Origin: Spiroplasma poulsonii
Lineage (GTDB): Bacteria; Bacillota_I; Bacilli_A; Mycoplasmatales; Mycoplasmataceae
Assembly: GCF_009866525.1 (NCBI RefSeq)
Contig: NZ_CM020866.1
Span: forward strand, 1,229,407 to 1,293,406
Direction of reading: 5' to 3'
Length of the DNA: 64,000 nt
The number at the start of each line of letters is the position of its first letter. Within the stretch, counting starts at the first letter, position 1. The notes under the pieces were generated by a model. That model saw only the letters and a list, made by a program, of their open reading frames with translations, did no database searches and had not been told where the DNA came from. The position numbers and the translations under genes were made by a program. Below, piece by piece: positions 23,294-34,353 of the stretch.

Positions 23294-24137
23294 ACCTTTT
23301 AAATCTAGTGACAAAAGCAAAGTATGAACCAACACTAATTGTACTAATAAAAATTAAAGTTCCAAAAATTGGTTGGTAAATTGATGTAAATGCTAAGTTC
23401 CGATCAACAGAAGGGACAATTAAGAAAAACCCATTCGAATTATAATTACTTTGTGTGTAAAATATATAAACAATTCAAGTAATATATTTTTGTGGAATAA
23501 AATAACCAATGATAATTGCTGGTGTTGTTGCATACGATAAATCAATTAAAAAATCACCGAACAATAACGAAAAAATAAAAATTAAGATATTAATCGTTTG
23601 CACAATGTAAATATTTTTTAATGAACCAGCAACTAAAAGCGCTAAGAAGAACATTATTAAAATATTTAAAATAATGCCAAAAAGTCAACCAAATCATTGT
23701 GAAAATAATGTAATAAAATTAAATCAATTTTGAACAATATGCTCTTGATGGGTTAAGTCAATTAAGAATAAATAACACACTATTAACCAAATAATAGCAA
23801 AAGTAATCGTAAATAAAACAATTAATAAAGCTGCCATAAACTGAAGTTTATTTAAACCAAAATTTTTTAAATATTTTAAAAAAACCGAATCTCGTCATTC
23901 ACAAATGATAAATGAACCTAGAAATAACAAAAACAAAGCAGGAATTAGAGTAAATGATGAAATCATAATATAACGACTTGTTTTTAACATTTGTTGATAT
24001 CAAAAGAAATAAACAAAAGTAATTAAAATAATTGGGGCAACAACCATATAAATATACGTTCGTGATGTTTTTAAAATCGTTTTAAACATATAACTAATAC
24101 AACGATTAAACATCTTATAATTTTGACTAATTTTCAT
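23292..24137 (-). CDS. ABC-2 type transporter permease (281 aa)
   Basis: The start is set by AAGGAGG seven bases upstream of ATG 24137. Six hydrophobic segments are visible, for example YIYMVVAPIILITFVYFFW and LFLLFLGSFIICEW. The second is followed by the short RDSVFLKYLKNFGLNK loop, the pattern of ABC-2 permeases of drug or peptide exporters. It follows the GH85 lipoprotein gene and resembles the broken permease at 28055-28928 (EWR...FLK motif shared), so both were probably partners of the ATPase at 28918-32128 in one operon. That ATPase is destroyed, so this permease may be orphaned. Confidence 0.75.
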
Positions 24138-25725
24138 CAATGCCTCCTTATGATACCCGAACATTAAAGACAAAACCTGTCGTAGCAATGTTATCATTAT
24201 AAACGGGTTTAATCATCAACTGAATTATTTGCTGAGTACTTGTTAAATTTTTTAAAAAATAATAATTTTGTGTTGTTTCACCAACTCGATATCATTTATT
24301 ATCTGCAAAATAATATATTGCATAATAATTAAGATTATTTACATTTTGACTTTTTCAACTAAAACGAAGGTTAAATCATTCCTTAGTTAAATTATGTCGT
24401 TTAATGGCATATTCAACTCCTGGATTAGTAATATCAACACTATTGGTTTGCTGATTTGTCGCAGTTGCAATGTTAAATTCACCAACATTAAATTTAAAAT
24501 TCTTGGTTTGTGGTCGAATTTGTAAACCAATTTTTGAAATCCGATTTGTTTTCTTAACATTTTCAATGTGGTTTAAATCAAATGAAATTTTTACTCACCC
24601 ATCTTTTAATTTTTCCGTTTTGGTTGGGCTAAAAGTTTGCCCCGATGATGCTCCTGTTGTTTGATTAGTTGTTGTAATTCAAAAGTTAACTTCAGCATTA
24701 CTGTTATTATTTGAACCATCATAATAAATAAAACTAACTTGATGTTGATTACTACTTAAATTAGTTCCCATAATATCTTAGTAATAAACTTTGGTTTGAT
24801 CTCATTTCGCTGATAAAACTTTTCCTAAACCATCAAAACCACTACCAATCACAATTGAATTTCCTTTTTTATAAACATTATCGTAATCATACATCCCAGT
24901 AATATCATTAATATTTAGAGGCTGTTCCTTTTTTGTTTCATCATAAATTTTCCATTGATAAGTTGGAAGAACATCTGTTAATCGGCGGTTTGTTCAAGGA
25001 TAATCATTTGCTACAACAGCATTTCCTTGTTCATCACGATCAACAAACTTAATTCCACTCCCCATTGAAAAATTAGTTGATTTATTTAAAATTTGATTTT
25101 CATCAAATAATGTTGTTCTTTCTTGTACTAAACTACCAACCCCAAAACTAGTTGAATTATAACCATTATTTGATTCGTAATCATAAATATTTTGTTTAAG
25201 AAAATCATTAATTGGTCCCTTATTGTTTACTTTAATGCGTGGATCAGCTGCAAATGCTGATGCGATGAAATCAACCTTGGGATCTAACTTAGTATAATCA
25301 TTGCATAACCTATTTGCTTGTAAACCCTTATCTTTATCACTAATAAACATATTTGTTCCTGAGTAATGAATCATATTAAATAAATTTGAAACCTGTGTTG
25401 CAAATAGAAAGGCTCTTGCTTCATCATGAAAGGCTTGTTTTTTAATTCAATTATAAGCATAGTTTCCAAAAATAGAAGTCCCACTATCCATATATGATGA
25501 AAAACTTGTATAAACATTTGGATCAAATGTTGGTCGGCCACTCGTAGCTGATAAAGCATAAGCTAACTGGCGAAAATCATATGTCCCACAATATTTTGCA
25601 TTTGATCATTCAACAATCATTGTATACAAATCCGATGGATGGTAATTTGGATTTTCTTTTAAAAAGGCTCTCGTTTTATCTGGTGTTTCTCCAAAATGGA
25701 ATGGCAAGGGTTTTTTGGACAAATT

Positions 25726-26567
25726 TTATGTAGAGTAAAGATTTTTATATTCAATTGGTGTTAAATAATTTAATTTGCTGTGAATTCGTACATTATTGTA
25801 TCAATTAACATAGTCAAATAATTCTAATTTAAATTGTTCAATATTTTTAAATTTTCTGTTTTTAATTAATTCTGTTTTTAAAATTTTATAGGTTGATTCA
25901 GAAACAGCATTATCATAAGGACAGCCTGGTTTACTATAAGATTTTGCAACATTGTTTTTAGCTAAAAGATTGTAAATGATATTGTTATTAAATTCGCTTC
26001 CTTGATCAGTATGAAATATTTTAATATTATCTAAAGAAAAACTAAGCTTTTTAAAAGTATTTTCAACTAATTTGGCATCTTTATGAAAACTAACATCATA
26101 ACCAATAACTTCACGATTAAATAAATCAATTAGAAAGCACACATAATATCATTTGCTATTGATAGCAACTTGTGTTAAATTACTGACAACAACTTCATGT
26201 AGTTTATAATTATTAAATTCTTGATTTAACAAATTATGATATTTGTATGTAGCGTTTTTGTTACTTTAATGTTTATATTTAAGTTTTGTATAATTGGAAA
26301 TTAAGTTATATCTTTGCATTATTTTACTAATTTTTATTCGTGATAATAAAATATTTTGTTGTGCTAACATAACTTTAATTTTTCTTGTGCCATAATTTTT
26401 ACGACTTTTTAAGAAAATACTGATAACAGCATTATCAATAGTATGGTTTGATTTAGGATTATTTGATTTCAATTGATAATAAAACGTTGATCTAGGAACT
26501 TTTAGTGTTTTGCATAAATTAGTAATTGCATATTTTTCTTTGTTGTTTTTAATAATTACTATTTTTT
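25726..26567 (-). pseudogene. IS3 orfB integrase, inactivated
   Basis: It has the rve integrase core with FHTDQGSEFNN and NAVSESTYKILKTEL (second Asp and Glu of the DDE triad). The first Asp, usually in DLTYV, reads Asn (SNLTQV), and an in-frame TAA lies at 26266-26268. Two independent lesions show that the element is dead unless helped in trans. Confidence 0.85.
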
Positions 26568-26834
26568 GCCTATTATCAGTGTGGCTTGCTTTAAAATATC
26601 ATTTTCCATTCGTAATTGTTTAATTTCTTTTCTTAGATGAATTAGTTCATTTTCTTCTGGGCTTCGATTATCTTTTGCTTTAAATGAACCAGAATTATTG
26701 AATTCATGAATTCATTTTCAAACTGTTGATTTACCGACCTGATAGTCACTGGACAATTGTTTTGCTGTTTTACCTGTTTTATAAAGACTAACAATTTGTT
26801 GTTTAAATTCATCGGTATAATGATTCTTTGCCAT
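26559..26834 (-). CDS. IS3 orfA, helix-turn-helix protein (91 aa)
   Basis: The open frame from ATG 26834 has the typical HTH of IS3 orfA ([20 protein letters not shown]). A heptad helix ([18 protein letters not shown]) follows. The stop TAG overlaps an A6 run where a -1 slip enters orfB, the usual IS3 arrangement. Confidence 0.85.
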
Positions 26835-28054
26835 AATTACACCTCCATTTATTAATTTAATTATAATCCTTACTCCACATTATTGTTGTCCAATTTATCT
26901 TAACCCATCCAAAATTTAATTGTACTTGTGTTGGGGTAATAACCCCATTTCGTGGATAACCAGTTGTTGTCATTTTAACCGTTTCTACATCATCATAACC
27001 AGTTGCACTTTTTGAAACAGTTGCATCATTTCGATAATATATTATTTGTAATTTTTTAACATCTGGGTCAGTGGCGATCCCAACCTTATAATTAAATTCT
27101 TTTAAAATTTGATACATTTCATTATAATCTAAAATGGTTCCATTTAGAAAACTCCCATTTGCTTCATTATTAATAAACCATCCATCAAAACCATTATATT
27201 TTGCAATTTTAATTAAGATATCAACAATTTTATATGTTCCATCAGCATTACGCGCTAAAAAATCTTTTAACATTTCTCGAGTTAACCCATGATAACCATC
27301 TAAAAAAACATTACCATAAATTGGGGTTCCATTAATATGAGCTGCATCAATGACATCAGCAGGCGGTGGGATGATTGATCCTTCAAATCATGAACCTGAT
27401 CAATTAATAAATTCATTTACATATTGTCAGTTTAAGTTAGTATTTTCAAAAGGATTTTTTGTACCAACAATTGTATTATCAAAAGTCCGATGTTTTCGTG
27501 ACGAAAATCCTAACTGATTATAATTAACATTCTGATTTTGTTATTTTGAATTAACCGTTGCAACAAAAGTTCGCTGTTGTAATGGGATTTGCCCTTGATT
27601 ATATTTTGCATCATAATCTGTTGCTGGATCTCAATTTAAAATTGAATTAAGGCGTAAGTACTTTTGGGCAGCTGAAGTAATTCCAAAATCAGCTAAATAA
27701 TTACCATTTGGCATAAAACCTTTGTTTAATGGTACACCAGTTACCGCTTGTTTCCGAATATTTTGATCCCATTTAAATCCGGTACTAAATTTTGAATAAT
27801 CTAAATACGAATTTAAATATTGAGGATTAACGGTTCCTAAATCAACTTGATCACTTTTATGATTTAAAATATTTTGTGAATTTTGATTATTAAATAAAAG
27901 ACCATCACCATATTCTGAACTCTCTCAATTAAAATTAGGTAAACTTTTTAAATAACTACTGCCATCAAGATTTCCAATCGTACAAGCAACAGTTAAAGTA
28001 ACGGGGGGTGTTATTAATGTAAATAACCCCAAATAAGTAAATATTTTTTTCATC

Positions 28055-28928
28055 CTATTTTCCTTTCATTCCCCAGTTAAAACAATGTTTTGCCAAGTAT
28101 CCAAATAAACCAGTAAAAACAACCATCCCCAGTAATGGTTGTCAAAGATTAGTAAATGTAATAAAAGAAACCGTATTATAGTCCTGGATAATTTGATTAA
28201 TTCCTAACGGATCCATAAACTGATAAGATGTAATTAGCATATTAAATCAAATAAAGTATTTGGCTGGGCACAAGTAGCCAATGATAATAAAAAATCAATG
28301 ATGATTAGTAATTGTCGGCTGAATTATTACATCTGAAAAAATAATAAAAAATAAGGTAACAATGGCTAAGATTGCAAATGACAAATTACGACTTGACAAT
28401 GCGGTTGCTAAAAAACATACAAAATAGTTAAAAAAAAGTAAACAAAATAATTCCAAAAAAATATAAAACTCAAATGAATGGCTTAATATTTGACAATAAC
28501 GCCATTCTAAATCCAAAAATTGGAATTAAAGCATACAAATTATATAACGCAATATTTAATAAGATTGACATTATTGATAATGTTAAATTTAATAAAAAAA
28601 TAACAAAAATAACATTATATTCTGTTAAATTAATTAGTTTAATTCGTTTTAAAAAGTTCTTTTTTCGTCATTCTAATAAATAAATTCCTAAATAAAAACT
28701 ACTAGTAAAAACCGAAACGGACAAAAAACTAATTAAAACTGGTGGTAAAACAGCATAATAACTATAAGTATTTCAAAACCATGAACAAATGGCGGACAAA
28801 ATAACGGAAAAAAGAAAAACAAACATATATGTGCGAGGATTTGTAAAAATAGTTTTAAACAATAAATTATTAGTTTTATTTAATTTTGAAAATAATGGTT
28901 TAAGATTAAACTGGATTTTATGATTCAT
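28055..28928 (-). pseudogene. ABC-2 type permease, frameshifted
   Basis: The start at 28928 lies inside the ATPase 3' end (11-base overlap), a translational coupling seen in exporters. Helices include YMFVFLFSVILSAICSWF and VIFVIFLLNLTLSIMSILL. An A8 run near 28430-28437 shifts the frame; the continuation (NYFVCFLATALSSRNLSFAI) lies in another frame to the stop at 28055, which abuts the GH85 start. It resembles the permease at 23292-24137. Confidence 0.8.
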
Positions 28929-29092
28929 ATCCAGCAACATCTTCAAAATAATTAACTAACATTTTCCGTAAACTACCATTATTTTTAATAATTTCTGTAA
29001 TTGGCTGGTCACTATAAATTTCACCATCTTTTAAAAGCAAAACACGATCACAAAGTAATTCAACTTCTTCTGGTGTATGTGAAACAATTAAT

Positions 29093-30159
29093 AGACCTCT
29101 TGCGATACCCTTTTTTATTAAAATATTATTATAAAATATAATTTATGAGGACATAAAAATATGAACAATAATAAATTTAATACTCTTAATGATAGAGAAT
29201 GGTTAAGATTAACAGGAATAAAAAAATCCACTTTTAATAAAATGTTAGATATTTTAAAAGTTGCTGAAATAGAAAAATTTAAAAAAGGTGGTAAAACTAA
29301 TAAATTATCATTAGAAAATAGATTATTGATGACTTTATTATATTGACGAGAATATCAGACTTATTTTCATCTTGGTAAAAGTTTTGATATTAGTGAGGCT
29401 AATTGTTATCGTAATATTAAGTGAATTGAAGATATTTTAATTAAAAACTCTGATTTTCAACAACTTGCTGGTAAAAAAGCACTAATAAATGATTATTTTA
29501 ATGATAAAACTATTATTATTGATGCTACCGAAACTCCAATCCAACGCCCAAAAAAAGACAAAAACAATCTTATTCTGGTAAAAAGAAAAAACACACGATC
29601 AAAACACAAGTAATTATCGAACAAGAAACCAAAAAAATTATTGCAACAAGTTTTTCGCTCGGAAAAAAACATGATTATGCTTTATTTAAAGAATCAAAAA
29701 TCCCAATTTTAAAAAATACCAAATTAATAGTTGATAGTGGTTATCAAGGAATACAAAAAAATCACAATAATGTTCTAATACCTACAAAGAAAACAAAGAA
29801 AAACCCTTTAAACAAAGAACAAAAGCAATATAATAGACTAGTTTCAAAAATGAGAATTATTATTGAAAATATTTTTGCTATTCTTAAAAAATTTAAAATT
29901 ATTACAGAAAAATATCGTAATCGAAGAAAAAGATTTGGTTTAAGATTTAATTTAATTGCCTCAATTTATAATTTACAATTATTATATTTAACATAAAATA
30001 TTTATTTAAAATTAAATAATTTAAATAATAAATTAATTTTTCGTTGTGGAAAAATATTAAATTTTTAAATAAAAAACATAATTAATTAAAATTATATTTT
30101 TCTATTAGTATCTTTTTTACAAATATTTGCAATTTTTTAACAAGTAATGCAAGAAGTCT
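29093..30159 (+). mobile_element. IS5-family element, copy E
   Basis: A 1067-bp copy in the ATPase gene with AAT duplication at 29090-29092 and 30160-30162. The left terminal repeat carries one substitution (AGACCTCTTGC), which may reduce mobility. Confidence 0.93.
29161..29996 (+). CDS. IS5-family transposase with -1 frameshift (copy E)
   Basis: Identical by eye to copy B at the ATG, slip site and DDE residues. The first frame ends at 29613 and the second at 29996. No lesion was seen. Confidence 0.85.
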
Positions 30160-30493
30160 AATAAATTAATTTTTTTTCGTCTTTTCACCTTTTTAAGAAA
30201 TTAACAAGTTTAATTTGCATTTTTAAATCCAACCCTGTAACTAATTCATCTAAAACAAGAATTTCTGGATCATTTAGAATTGATAAAAAACAATTAAAAC
30301 GTTGACGTTGCCCACCAGACAAAGATGAAATTTCTTTCTTCAACAAATTCTTCAACTCAAAAGCATCAATTAATGTTTGTCCCTCTAAAGTTGTTAAATA
30401 ACCACGTCCTTTATAAAATTTAATTAAATCAATTGGGGTTGTTCCTGATGGTCAATAGCCATCTTGAAATTGTACTCCAATTGTTTTTTTAAT

Positions 30494-30819
30494 ATACTTC
30501 TTGCGATACCCTTTTTTATTAAAATATTATTATAAAATATAATTTATGAGGACATAAAAATATGAACAATAATAAATTTAATACTCTTAATGATAGAGAA
30601 TGGTTAAGATTAACAGGAATAAAAAAATCCACTTTTAATAAAATGTTAGATATTTTAAAAGTTGCTGAAATAGAAAAATTTAAAAAAGGTGGTAAAACTA
30701 ATAAATTATCATTAGAAAATAGATTATTGATGACTTTATTATATTGACGAGAATATCAGACTTATTTTCATCTTGGTAAAAGTTTTGATATTAGTGAGGC
30801 TAATTGTTATCGTAATATT
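30494..30819 (+). mobile_element. IS5-family element, copy F, 5' remnant
   Basis: Only the left 326 bp remain, beginning ATACTTCTTGC (one change from the terminal repeat), with AAT at 30491-30493. The transposase frame from 30562 is cut at codon 86 by copy G. The right part of copy F is missing; see the composite discussed in the findings. Confidence 0.9.
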
Positions 30820-31885
30820 AGACTTCTTGCGATACCATTTTTATTAAAATATTATTATAAAATATAATTTATGAGGACATAAAAATATGAACAATAATAA
30901 ATTTAATACTCTTAATGATAGAGAATGGTTAAGATTAACAGGAATAAAAAAATCCACTTTTAATAAAATGTTAGATATTTTAAAAGTTGCTGAAATAGAA
31001 AAATTTAAAAAAGGTGGTAAAACTAATAAATTATCATTAGAAAATAGATTATTGATGACTTTATTATATTGACGAGAATATCAGACTTATTTTCATCTTG
31101 GTAAAAGTTTTGATATTAGTGAGGCTAATTGTTATCGTAATATTAAGTGAATTGAAGATATTTTAATTAAAAACTCTGATTTTCAACAACTTGCTGGTAA
31201 AAAAGCACTAATAAATGATTATTTTAATGATAAAACTATTATTATTGATGCTACCGAAACTCCAATCCAACGCCCAAAAAAAGACAAAAACAATCTTATT
31301 CTGGTAAAAAGAAAAAACACACGATCAAAACACAAGTAATTATCGAACAAGAAACCAAAAAAATTATTGCAACAAGTTTTTCGCTCGGAAAAAAACATGA
31401 TTATGCTTTATTTAAAGAATCAAAAATCCCAATTTTAAAAAATACCAAATTAATAGTTGATAGTGGTTATCAAGGAATACAAAAAAATCACAATAATGTT
31501 CTAATACCTACAAAGAAAACAAAGAAAAACCCTTTAAACAAAGAACAAAAGCAATATAATAGACTAGTTTCAAAAATGAGAATTATTATTGAAAATATTT
31601 TTGCTATTCTTAAAAAATTTAAAATTATTACAGAAAAATATCGTAATCGAAGAAAAAGATTTGGTTTAAGATTTAATTTAATTGCCTCAATTTATAATTT
31701 ACAATTATTATATTTAACATAAAATATTTATTTAAAATTAAATAATTTAAATAATAAATTAATTTTTCGTTGTGGAAAAATATTAAATTTTTAAATAAAA
31801 AACATAATTAATTAAAATTATATTTTTCTATTAGTATCTTTTTTACAAATATTTGCAATTTTTTAACAAGTAATGCAAGAAGTCT
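30820..31885 (+). mobile_element. IS5-family element, copy G, inside copy F
   Basis: 1066 bp with one base lost in the leader (before the ATG). It lies directly after an ATT of copy F, but the sequence on its right is AAT followed by ATPase gene sequence, not the rest of copy F. The right end is therefore most simply a fusion made by recombination between copies F and G. Confidence 0.9.
30887..31722 (+). CDS. IS5-family transposase with -1 frameshift (copy G)
   Basis: Same frames, slip site and DDE residues as copy B. Its promoter/leader has a C-run/T-run difference (ATACCATTTTT). Confidence 0.85.
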
Positions 31886-32116
31886 AATCTTTTCATATTT
31901 ATCATTAACAAACATTACCTTACCAGTTGAAGGTTTTAAAACACCAGAAATAATTTCAACTAAAGTTGTTTTTCCACTCCCATTTGCTCCTAAAAAAGCA
32001 ACTGATTCACTTTCTTTAATCTCTAAATTAATATCTTGTAAATTGTAAACCAAATGCAACATTTTATGAAAAATAAAGTGTTTTTTTATTTTTATATTAA
32101 AAAACACAAATTTATT

Positions 32117-32253
32117 TGCATTATTCATCGGATAGTATCTTTAAATTTAGAACTTTTATCATAAAAACAGATTAAATTCTGTTTTCCCTACACAAAATAA
32201 ACGATATTTTTTATAAATCCTTTCAATAAAGGTATTATCCGATGAATAATGCA
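32117..32253. repeat. 18-bp perfect inverted repeat at the host/prophage A edge
   Basis: TGCATTATTCATCGGATA at 32117-32134 is repeated inverted at 32236-32253. Each arm holds an ATG AAT AAT GCA start facing outward, the left one being the first codons of the broken ATPase. This looks like a duplicated translation start produced by an inversion or element insertion. It could mark an old prophage or plasmid end. Confidence 0.6.
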
Positions 32254-32389
32254 GCACTTAAAATTTAATATTTTGATGCTTAAAGATGGACAACCCATCT
32301 ATGGCACGAAGCTTTAAAGAAAGTGTGAAAGCGATTGGATTTACTCCTATTTATTTCTTTAATTTTCGACAAGATTAATCCCTTGTGAA

Positions 32390-32521
32390 ATGTCAGAGCG
32401 CGTGTTTTTTGCTTGTTTTCATAAAAAGAGTGCTGTTAAACCGAAAAAAACAATATCTGACACTAAAAAACAAGAGGGTTGGAACTGCAAAAGGTTGTTT
32501 TCTTTATATAAAGTTGTCTAG
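32390..32521 (+). CDS. possible small basic protein (43 aa)
   Basis: An open frame starts SERVFFACFHKKSAVKPKK and ends FSLYKVV, with two Cys and many Lys. There is no clear ribosome-binding site. Codon content is less AT-rich than neighbours, which suggests foreign or mobile DNA. It could be chance; kept because nothing else explains this stretch. Confidence 0.25.
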   Translation: MSERVFFACFHKKSAVKPKKTISDTKKQEGWNCKRLFSLYKVV

Positions 32522-32608
32522 GGATGGATGAAGCGTAATTAATAACTGGGTAAATTTGTTTTACTTCCGTTGGGGGGATAAACTCTGTTTAAATATAAAG
32601 TTTTAGTA

Positions 32609-32645
32609 TCGCCTTCCACCTCACTTCGGTGGTGGGTGGTGGCGA
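32609..32645. other. GC-rich two-tier hairpin
   Basis: TCGCC pairs with GGCGA on the outside, and CCACC pairs with GGTGG on the inside around a TCACTTC loop. It is the most GC-rich spot in the window and lies 110 bases before the first prophage A gene. Possible roles are an origin or packaging structure, or an early terminator; no T run follows. Confidence 0.45.
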
Positions 32646-32757
32646 ATTAAGCTAATTAAATCAAAATATAAATATTCTTACTAAATATCAAAAAATATTA
32701 ACAAACAAAGGGGTTTTCTGTTTATTTAACAAAATAAAAAGAAAGGAATGAAATATT

Positions 32758-33042
32758 ATGCAAGAATATAAAAGTAAATATATTAATAAAACTTGAAATG
32801 AAATTACAACTTCGTTTGATTGAGTTAATTGTAACCTTATTAATTGTCGTATTTTGCATCACAAAAATCATTATGATTTACAATGTTTAGAATGAGCAAA
32901 AATGTATTTAAACTTATTTGAAAATAAATGAGATGTTATTAATTCATATATGCAACATTACAAAATTAATGACATTTTAGATTTGGCTGCCGAGGGTTGA
33001 AAAATATTACAAATTGAGAAAAAAATCAAACAAATAATTTAA
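32758..33042 (+). CDS. prophage A hypothetical protein (94 aa)
   Basis: First gene of the + strand phage operon, preceded by GAAAGGAATGAAAT. It is Asn/Lys/aromatic-rich, with several Trp residues encoded by UGA and Cys at NCNLINCR. No motif was recognised. The next gene starts within its 3' end in another frame. Confidence 0.6.
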
Positions 33043-33488
33043 AATATATTATTGCAATTGATCCTGCCGGAATTGGGAAAACTGGGATTATTATTTATAA
33101 TGTTTTGCAAAAGAAAATAATGAATAATATTACTTTTCATTCTAACTCTGAAGAAGAAGCAATAAATAATATCTATTTAATATTGAATAAATTTAAAAAT
33201 CAAACCTGTTCTTATTTAAATAAAGTTATTGTAATAATTGAAGATTATCAACTGCGTAAGGGATTAAAAATAACAAATCCATTATCTACGCCCAAATTCA
33301 TTGGTGGTTTAAAAGTTTTATGTAAATATCTATTTAATTTAAATTATATTTTACAATCGCCAGTTGTTAAGAAAAATTATCTTTATAAAGGAAATATTAA
33401 AATGACTGAGCATAAATATGATGCATGAAAACATCTACAATATTTTTTAGCAAAAGGGGGTCTTATTAATGCAGCAAATAAAAAATAA
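32997..33488 (+). CDS. RuvC-fold Holliday junction nuclease-like protein (163 aa)
   Basis: The N-terminal strand YIIAIDPAGIGKTGIIIY matches the first RuvC motif (catalytic Asp plus Gly-rich turn). VIVIIEDYQL gives the second acidic residue, and HKYDAWKHLQYFL the C-terminal Asp/His helix. Phage RuvC-like enzymes resolve branched DNA before packaging. No ATG fits upstream of the first motif, so a TTG at 32997 preceded by GAGGG is the best start. That gives a 46-base overlap with the previous gene. The 3' end overlaps the next gene by 20 bases. Confidence 0.7.
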
Positions 33489-33867
33489 TTTATCTAAAAC
33501 ATCAGTAACTAATAAAACTAAAATAAAAAATAAAAAGATTAATAAATTGGAATTAACTGTTAGATTGCATGAAAATCCTATTAAAACAAAAATTAAAGCA
33601 CTGGTTGCTGGTGGCGTTGAAGTTGATGCTTGTTCTGCTAAATGTCAATGAGACGGATTAAATTACTCAACATTATCAATATATAATCCCTATATTTTAA
33701 CTGAGTTTTTGAAATTAAAAAAAGATGATGAGATAAAAATTAAAGGCTCAGTATTTAATCAGTTAAATATAAAAACTAAACGCTATTTTTTGTCTTTTAG
33801 AGTAGATAGTTTTGAAATTATAAAAAAAGCAATTAGAAAAAGAACAAATACAAATATTAAAAATTAG
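33469..33867 (+). CDS. prophage A basic protein, possible nucleic-acid binding (132 aa)
   Basis: The first 30 residues are very Lys/Asn-rich, and a beta-rich body follows (LELTVRLHENPIKTKIKALVAGG, then DEIKIKGSVFNQL and RYFLSFRVDSFEI). The strand pattern hints at an OB-like fold, which would fit its place beside a RuvC-type nuclease. This is a fold guess, without a diagnostic motif. The start overlaps the nuclease 3' end, and the stop precedes the AGGAGG of the scaffold gene. Confidence 0.55.
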
Positions 33868-33878
33868 GAGGAAAAACA

Positions 33879-34337
33879 ATGGAATTAAAAAATGTAAAAT
33901 ATGTTCTTATTAATGAAAATAATGAACCTATTAAAAATGAAGATGGTAGTTTAGATATTAAAACTGCTGAAATTATTTTAGAAAATACTTCTGAAGTTGA
34001 AGAATTTAATGCAAGTAATTTAGAAAATAATAATCTGCAAATCAACGAACTACAAACAAAAAATACTGAATTAACTTCACAAATTGAACAACAAACAATT
34101 CAATTAAAACAAATTGAAGTAATTGATTTTATTAATTCTTTAACTGATAATGAAGAATTTAAAAATATCTTACTAAAATCTTATGATATTAGTGGTGATA
34201 TTGAAATCATTAAAGCACAATTGCAAAATGTTTATGATGAATTAATTAAGGTACAAACAGTTAATACTGGTGGCGTACCAAAAGTAGAAAACAAAGAAAA
34301 CAATATTTTAGATACAGATAATGTATTTAATAAATAG
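33879..34337 (+). CDS. probable capsid scaffolding protein (152 aa)
   Basis: It is an acidic protein with a long central coiled coil (residues about 50-85, NLENNNLQINELQTKNTEL) and a helical C-terminus. It stands directly upstream of the major capsid gene with a 16-base gap. That size, composition and position are typical of phage scaffolds such as those of Firmicute phages. AGGAGGAAAAACA precedes the start. Confidence 0.65.
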   Translation: MELKNVKYVLINENNEPIKNEDGSLDIKTAEIILENTSEVEEFNASNLENNNLQINELQTKNTELTSQIEQQTIQLKQIEVIDFINSLTDNEEFKNILLKSYDISGDIEIIKAQLQNVYDELIKVQTVNTGGVPKVENKENNILDTDNVFNK

Positions 34338-34353
34338 AAAGAAGGAATAAATT

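Larger units (their letters stand above)
25715..26893 (-). mobile_element. IS3-family (IS150-like) element in the GH85 gene
   Basis: A 1179-bp element whose ends begin TTGGACAA, with imperfect inverted repeats extending about 35 bases. A TTT duplication is at 25712-25714 and 26894-26896. Removing the element plus one duplicate restores the host reading frame exactly, which confirms the borders. Confidence 0.9.
24148..28053 (-). pseudogene. GH85 endo-beta-N-acetylglucosaminidase lipoprotein, broken by IS3 and two stops
   Basis: Start 28053 gives a lipoprotein signal (GLFTLITPPVTLTVAC, lipobox TVAC). The catalytic barrel shows YGNVFLDGYHGLTREMLKDF and then the GH85 signature FDGWFINNEA, with the catalytic Asn-x-Glu. 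Removing the IS3 element and one TTT copy restores the frame (VKIKPLPFHFGE) to a 907-codon gene whose C-terminal part looks like carbohydrate-binding beta modules. In-frame TAA codons stand at 27541-27543 (codon 171) and 24778-24780. Family members release N-glycans between the two core GlcNAc residues, so the ancestor probably worked on host glycoproteins at the cell surface. Confidence 0.85.
28918..32128 (-). pseudogene. ABC transporter ATPase, broken by three IS5 copies
   Basis: Joining the pieces gives Walker A GANGSGKT, the signature LSGGQRQRF, Walker B ILVLDELVTGLD and the switch His in IVSHTPEE, so the ancestor was a complete drug or lantibiotic-type ABC ATPase. Copy E splits it at 29093, and the F/G composite splits it at 30494. 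A one-base loss in the A run beside copy E also shifts the frame. The extreme N-terminus (MNNANKFVFFNIKIKKHF) is unusual and starts inside an inverted repeat at 32117-32134, so the true N-terminus may have been replaced. Confidence 0.85.
32254..32757. other. leader region of prophage A
   Basis: Around 500 bases with higher GC than the surroundings, a possible 43-residue frame at 32390-32521, and a large GC-rich hairpin at 32609-32645. No tRNA fold or known RNA was recognised. Confidence 0.4.

Noticed and set aside
32254..32757. Filamentous plectrovirus (SpV1-like) insertion in the leader region
   Set aside because: The hairpin and the 43-residue frame would fit, but no plectrovirus replication, coat or assembly gene is visible anywhere in the window.
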